64,000 bases of DNA from an uncultured Clostridia bacterium (GTDB lineage: Bacteria > Bacillota > Clostridia > Lachnospirales > Lachnospiraceae), in assembly GCA_937896665.1 (NCBI GenBank), contig CALBNS010000089.1:32947-96946 (forward strand). Direction: 5' to 3'. The position numbers were made by a program, and so were the translations under genes. Below are positions 63,138 through 64,000 of this stretch, in pieces. Every line of letters begins with the position of its first letter. Within the stretch, counting starts at the first letter, position 1. Under the pieces are notes generated by a model that saw only the letters and a list, made by a program, of their open reading frames with translations, made no database searches and was not told the origin of the DNA.

Positions 63138-63142
63138 ATAAA

Positions 63143-63224
63143 TGGATGGAGGTGGATTCGAACCACCGAAAGCGTTGCTAACAGATTTACAGTCTGCCCC
63201 CTTTGGCCACTCGGGAACCCATCC
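63143..63224 (-). tRNA. tRNA-Tyr (anticodon GTA)
   Basis: Class II tRNA (82 nt, long variable arm). Acceptor GGATGGG, anticodon loop CT-GTA-AA, T-loop TTCGAAT. Confidence 0.95.
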
Positions 63225-63325
63225 AAGTTGTAACATCCTTCAACTAAACTCGGTAAATCTCGTTAAGAATCAAGATGTGTGTTCTCACTAAGTTCATACT
63301 TTGTATTCACTAAGTGTTCACAACA

Positions 63326-63398
63326 AGCCGATGATCGGACTCGAACCGATAACCTGCTGATTACAAATCAGCTGCTCTGCCAATTGAGCCACATCGGC
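63326..63398 (-). tRNA. tRNA-Thr (anticodon TGT)
   Basis: Acceptor GCCGATG/CATCGGC, anticodon stem GCTGA/TCAGC with loop TT-TGT-AA. CCA not encoded. Confidence 0.94.
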
Positions 63399-63427
63399 AC
63401 AAAACTTTTTCCTATTTCATAAATAGA

Positions 63428-63500
63428 TGGGACCAACAGGGCTCGAACCTGTGACCCCCTGCTTGTAAGGCAGGTGCTCTCCCAGCTGAGCTATGATCCC
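63428..63500 (-). tRNA. tRNA-Val (anticodon TAC)
   Basis: Acceptor GGGATCA/TGGTCCC, anticodon stem CCTGC/GCAGG with loop CT-TAC-AA. Confidence 0.95.
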
Positions 63501-63517
63501 ACATTATAAATAGAAAA

Positions 63518-63591
63518 CGACCCGGAAGGGACTCGAACCCTCGACCTCCGCCGTGACAGGGCGGCGCTCTAACCAACTGAGCCACCGGGCC
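63518..63591 (-). tRNA. tRNA-Asp (anticodon GTC)
   Basis: Acceptor GGCCCGG/CCGGGTC with G73, anticodon stem CCGCC/GGCGG and loop CT-GTC-AC. It is the first tRNA after 23S rRNA. Confidence 0.95.
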
Positions 63592-63666
63592 AAATGTACC
63601 TTCAAAACCACATACAGCTTTCTGATAAGCTTTTATCTTTCCATCTTCTCTTGTTCCTATCACCTA

Positions 63667-64000
<334 letters not shown>

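Noticed and set aside
63412..63663. Protein frame across the tRNA genes
   Set aside because: It overlaps tRNA-Val and tRNA-Asp and is a typical false gene in tRNA clusters.

Overview
The window is from a low-GC, spore-forming Firmicute. The best fit is a mucin-degrading gut Lachnospiraceae of the Ruminococcus torques / lactaris / gnavus type. Pointers are SpmA/SpmB and RicT (sporulation genes), meso-diaminopimelate dehydrogenase, Clostridia-style gene order (decarboxylase-gmk-like-holB-ricT-trmN6-rsmI; metG-tatD-rsmA), and very large secreted glycosidases with proline-rich wall linkers and a membrane anchor. The species name is an inference.

Layout, left to right, with most genes on the minus strand. 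1-3200: a two-component system with an extra membrane protein and the start of a target-like gene; the same response-regulator box lies in front of both. 3210-9009: asnS, a VanRS-like two-component system and a short Mre11/Rad50-like pair whose ATPase has a membrane hairpin at the coiled-coil tip. 9180-15578: a 2132-residue GH101 endo-alpha-N-acetylgalactosaminidase. 15660-19948: nadA-nadB-nadC-niaR plus a HAD phosphatase, with NiaR-like boxes on the promoter. 20070-21071: a small toxin-like remnant, then queT behind a structured leader. 21103-26460: a membrane protein, a methyltransferase, a candidate small RNA and citrate synthase. 26563-31192: rsmA, tatD, ddh and metG, the last behind an attenuator-like leader. 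31402-34343: a DUF885 lipoprotein and spmAB. 34482-39476: a GH89 alpha-N-acetylglucosaminidase. 39566-43322: an AI-2E-family permease and a P-type ATPase under a yybP-ykoY (Mn2+) riboswitch. 43607-43859: an unexplained set of four 40-bp units. 43979-50814: an MsmK-type ATPase and the housekeeping operon. 50902-55243: glf and carB. 55390-56343: an integrase relic and a short FNT channel. 56403-62600: a three-gene operon of a PrsA/LnbY-like foldase and two LnbX-like (GH136) beta-helix lacto-N-biosidases. 62799-64000: seven tRNAs and the 3' end of a 23S rRNA gene.

The theme is host-glycan foraging. GH101 releases core-1 Gal-GalNAc from mucin O-glycans, GH89 removes alpha-linked GlcNAc caps, and the GH136-like pair would release lacto-N-biose from type-1 chains. 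Three of these enzymes end in an S/T-T/Q-T-G/A-D anchor without a canonical LPXTG. The MsmK-type ATPase is the kind of shared subunit that powers sugar importers, so surface cleavage and uptake may be linked, although no importer genes lie here.

The most unusual signals are the LnbX pair with one shared foldase, the queT leader with a possible loop-loop contact, the symmetrical four-unit repeat at 43607-43859, the paired response-regulator boxes, the metG attenuator, the Rad50-like ATPase with a transmembrane tip, and a 23S-tRNA junction that lacks 5S rRNA. All calls were made by reading the sequence; no database search was run.
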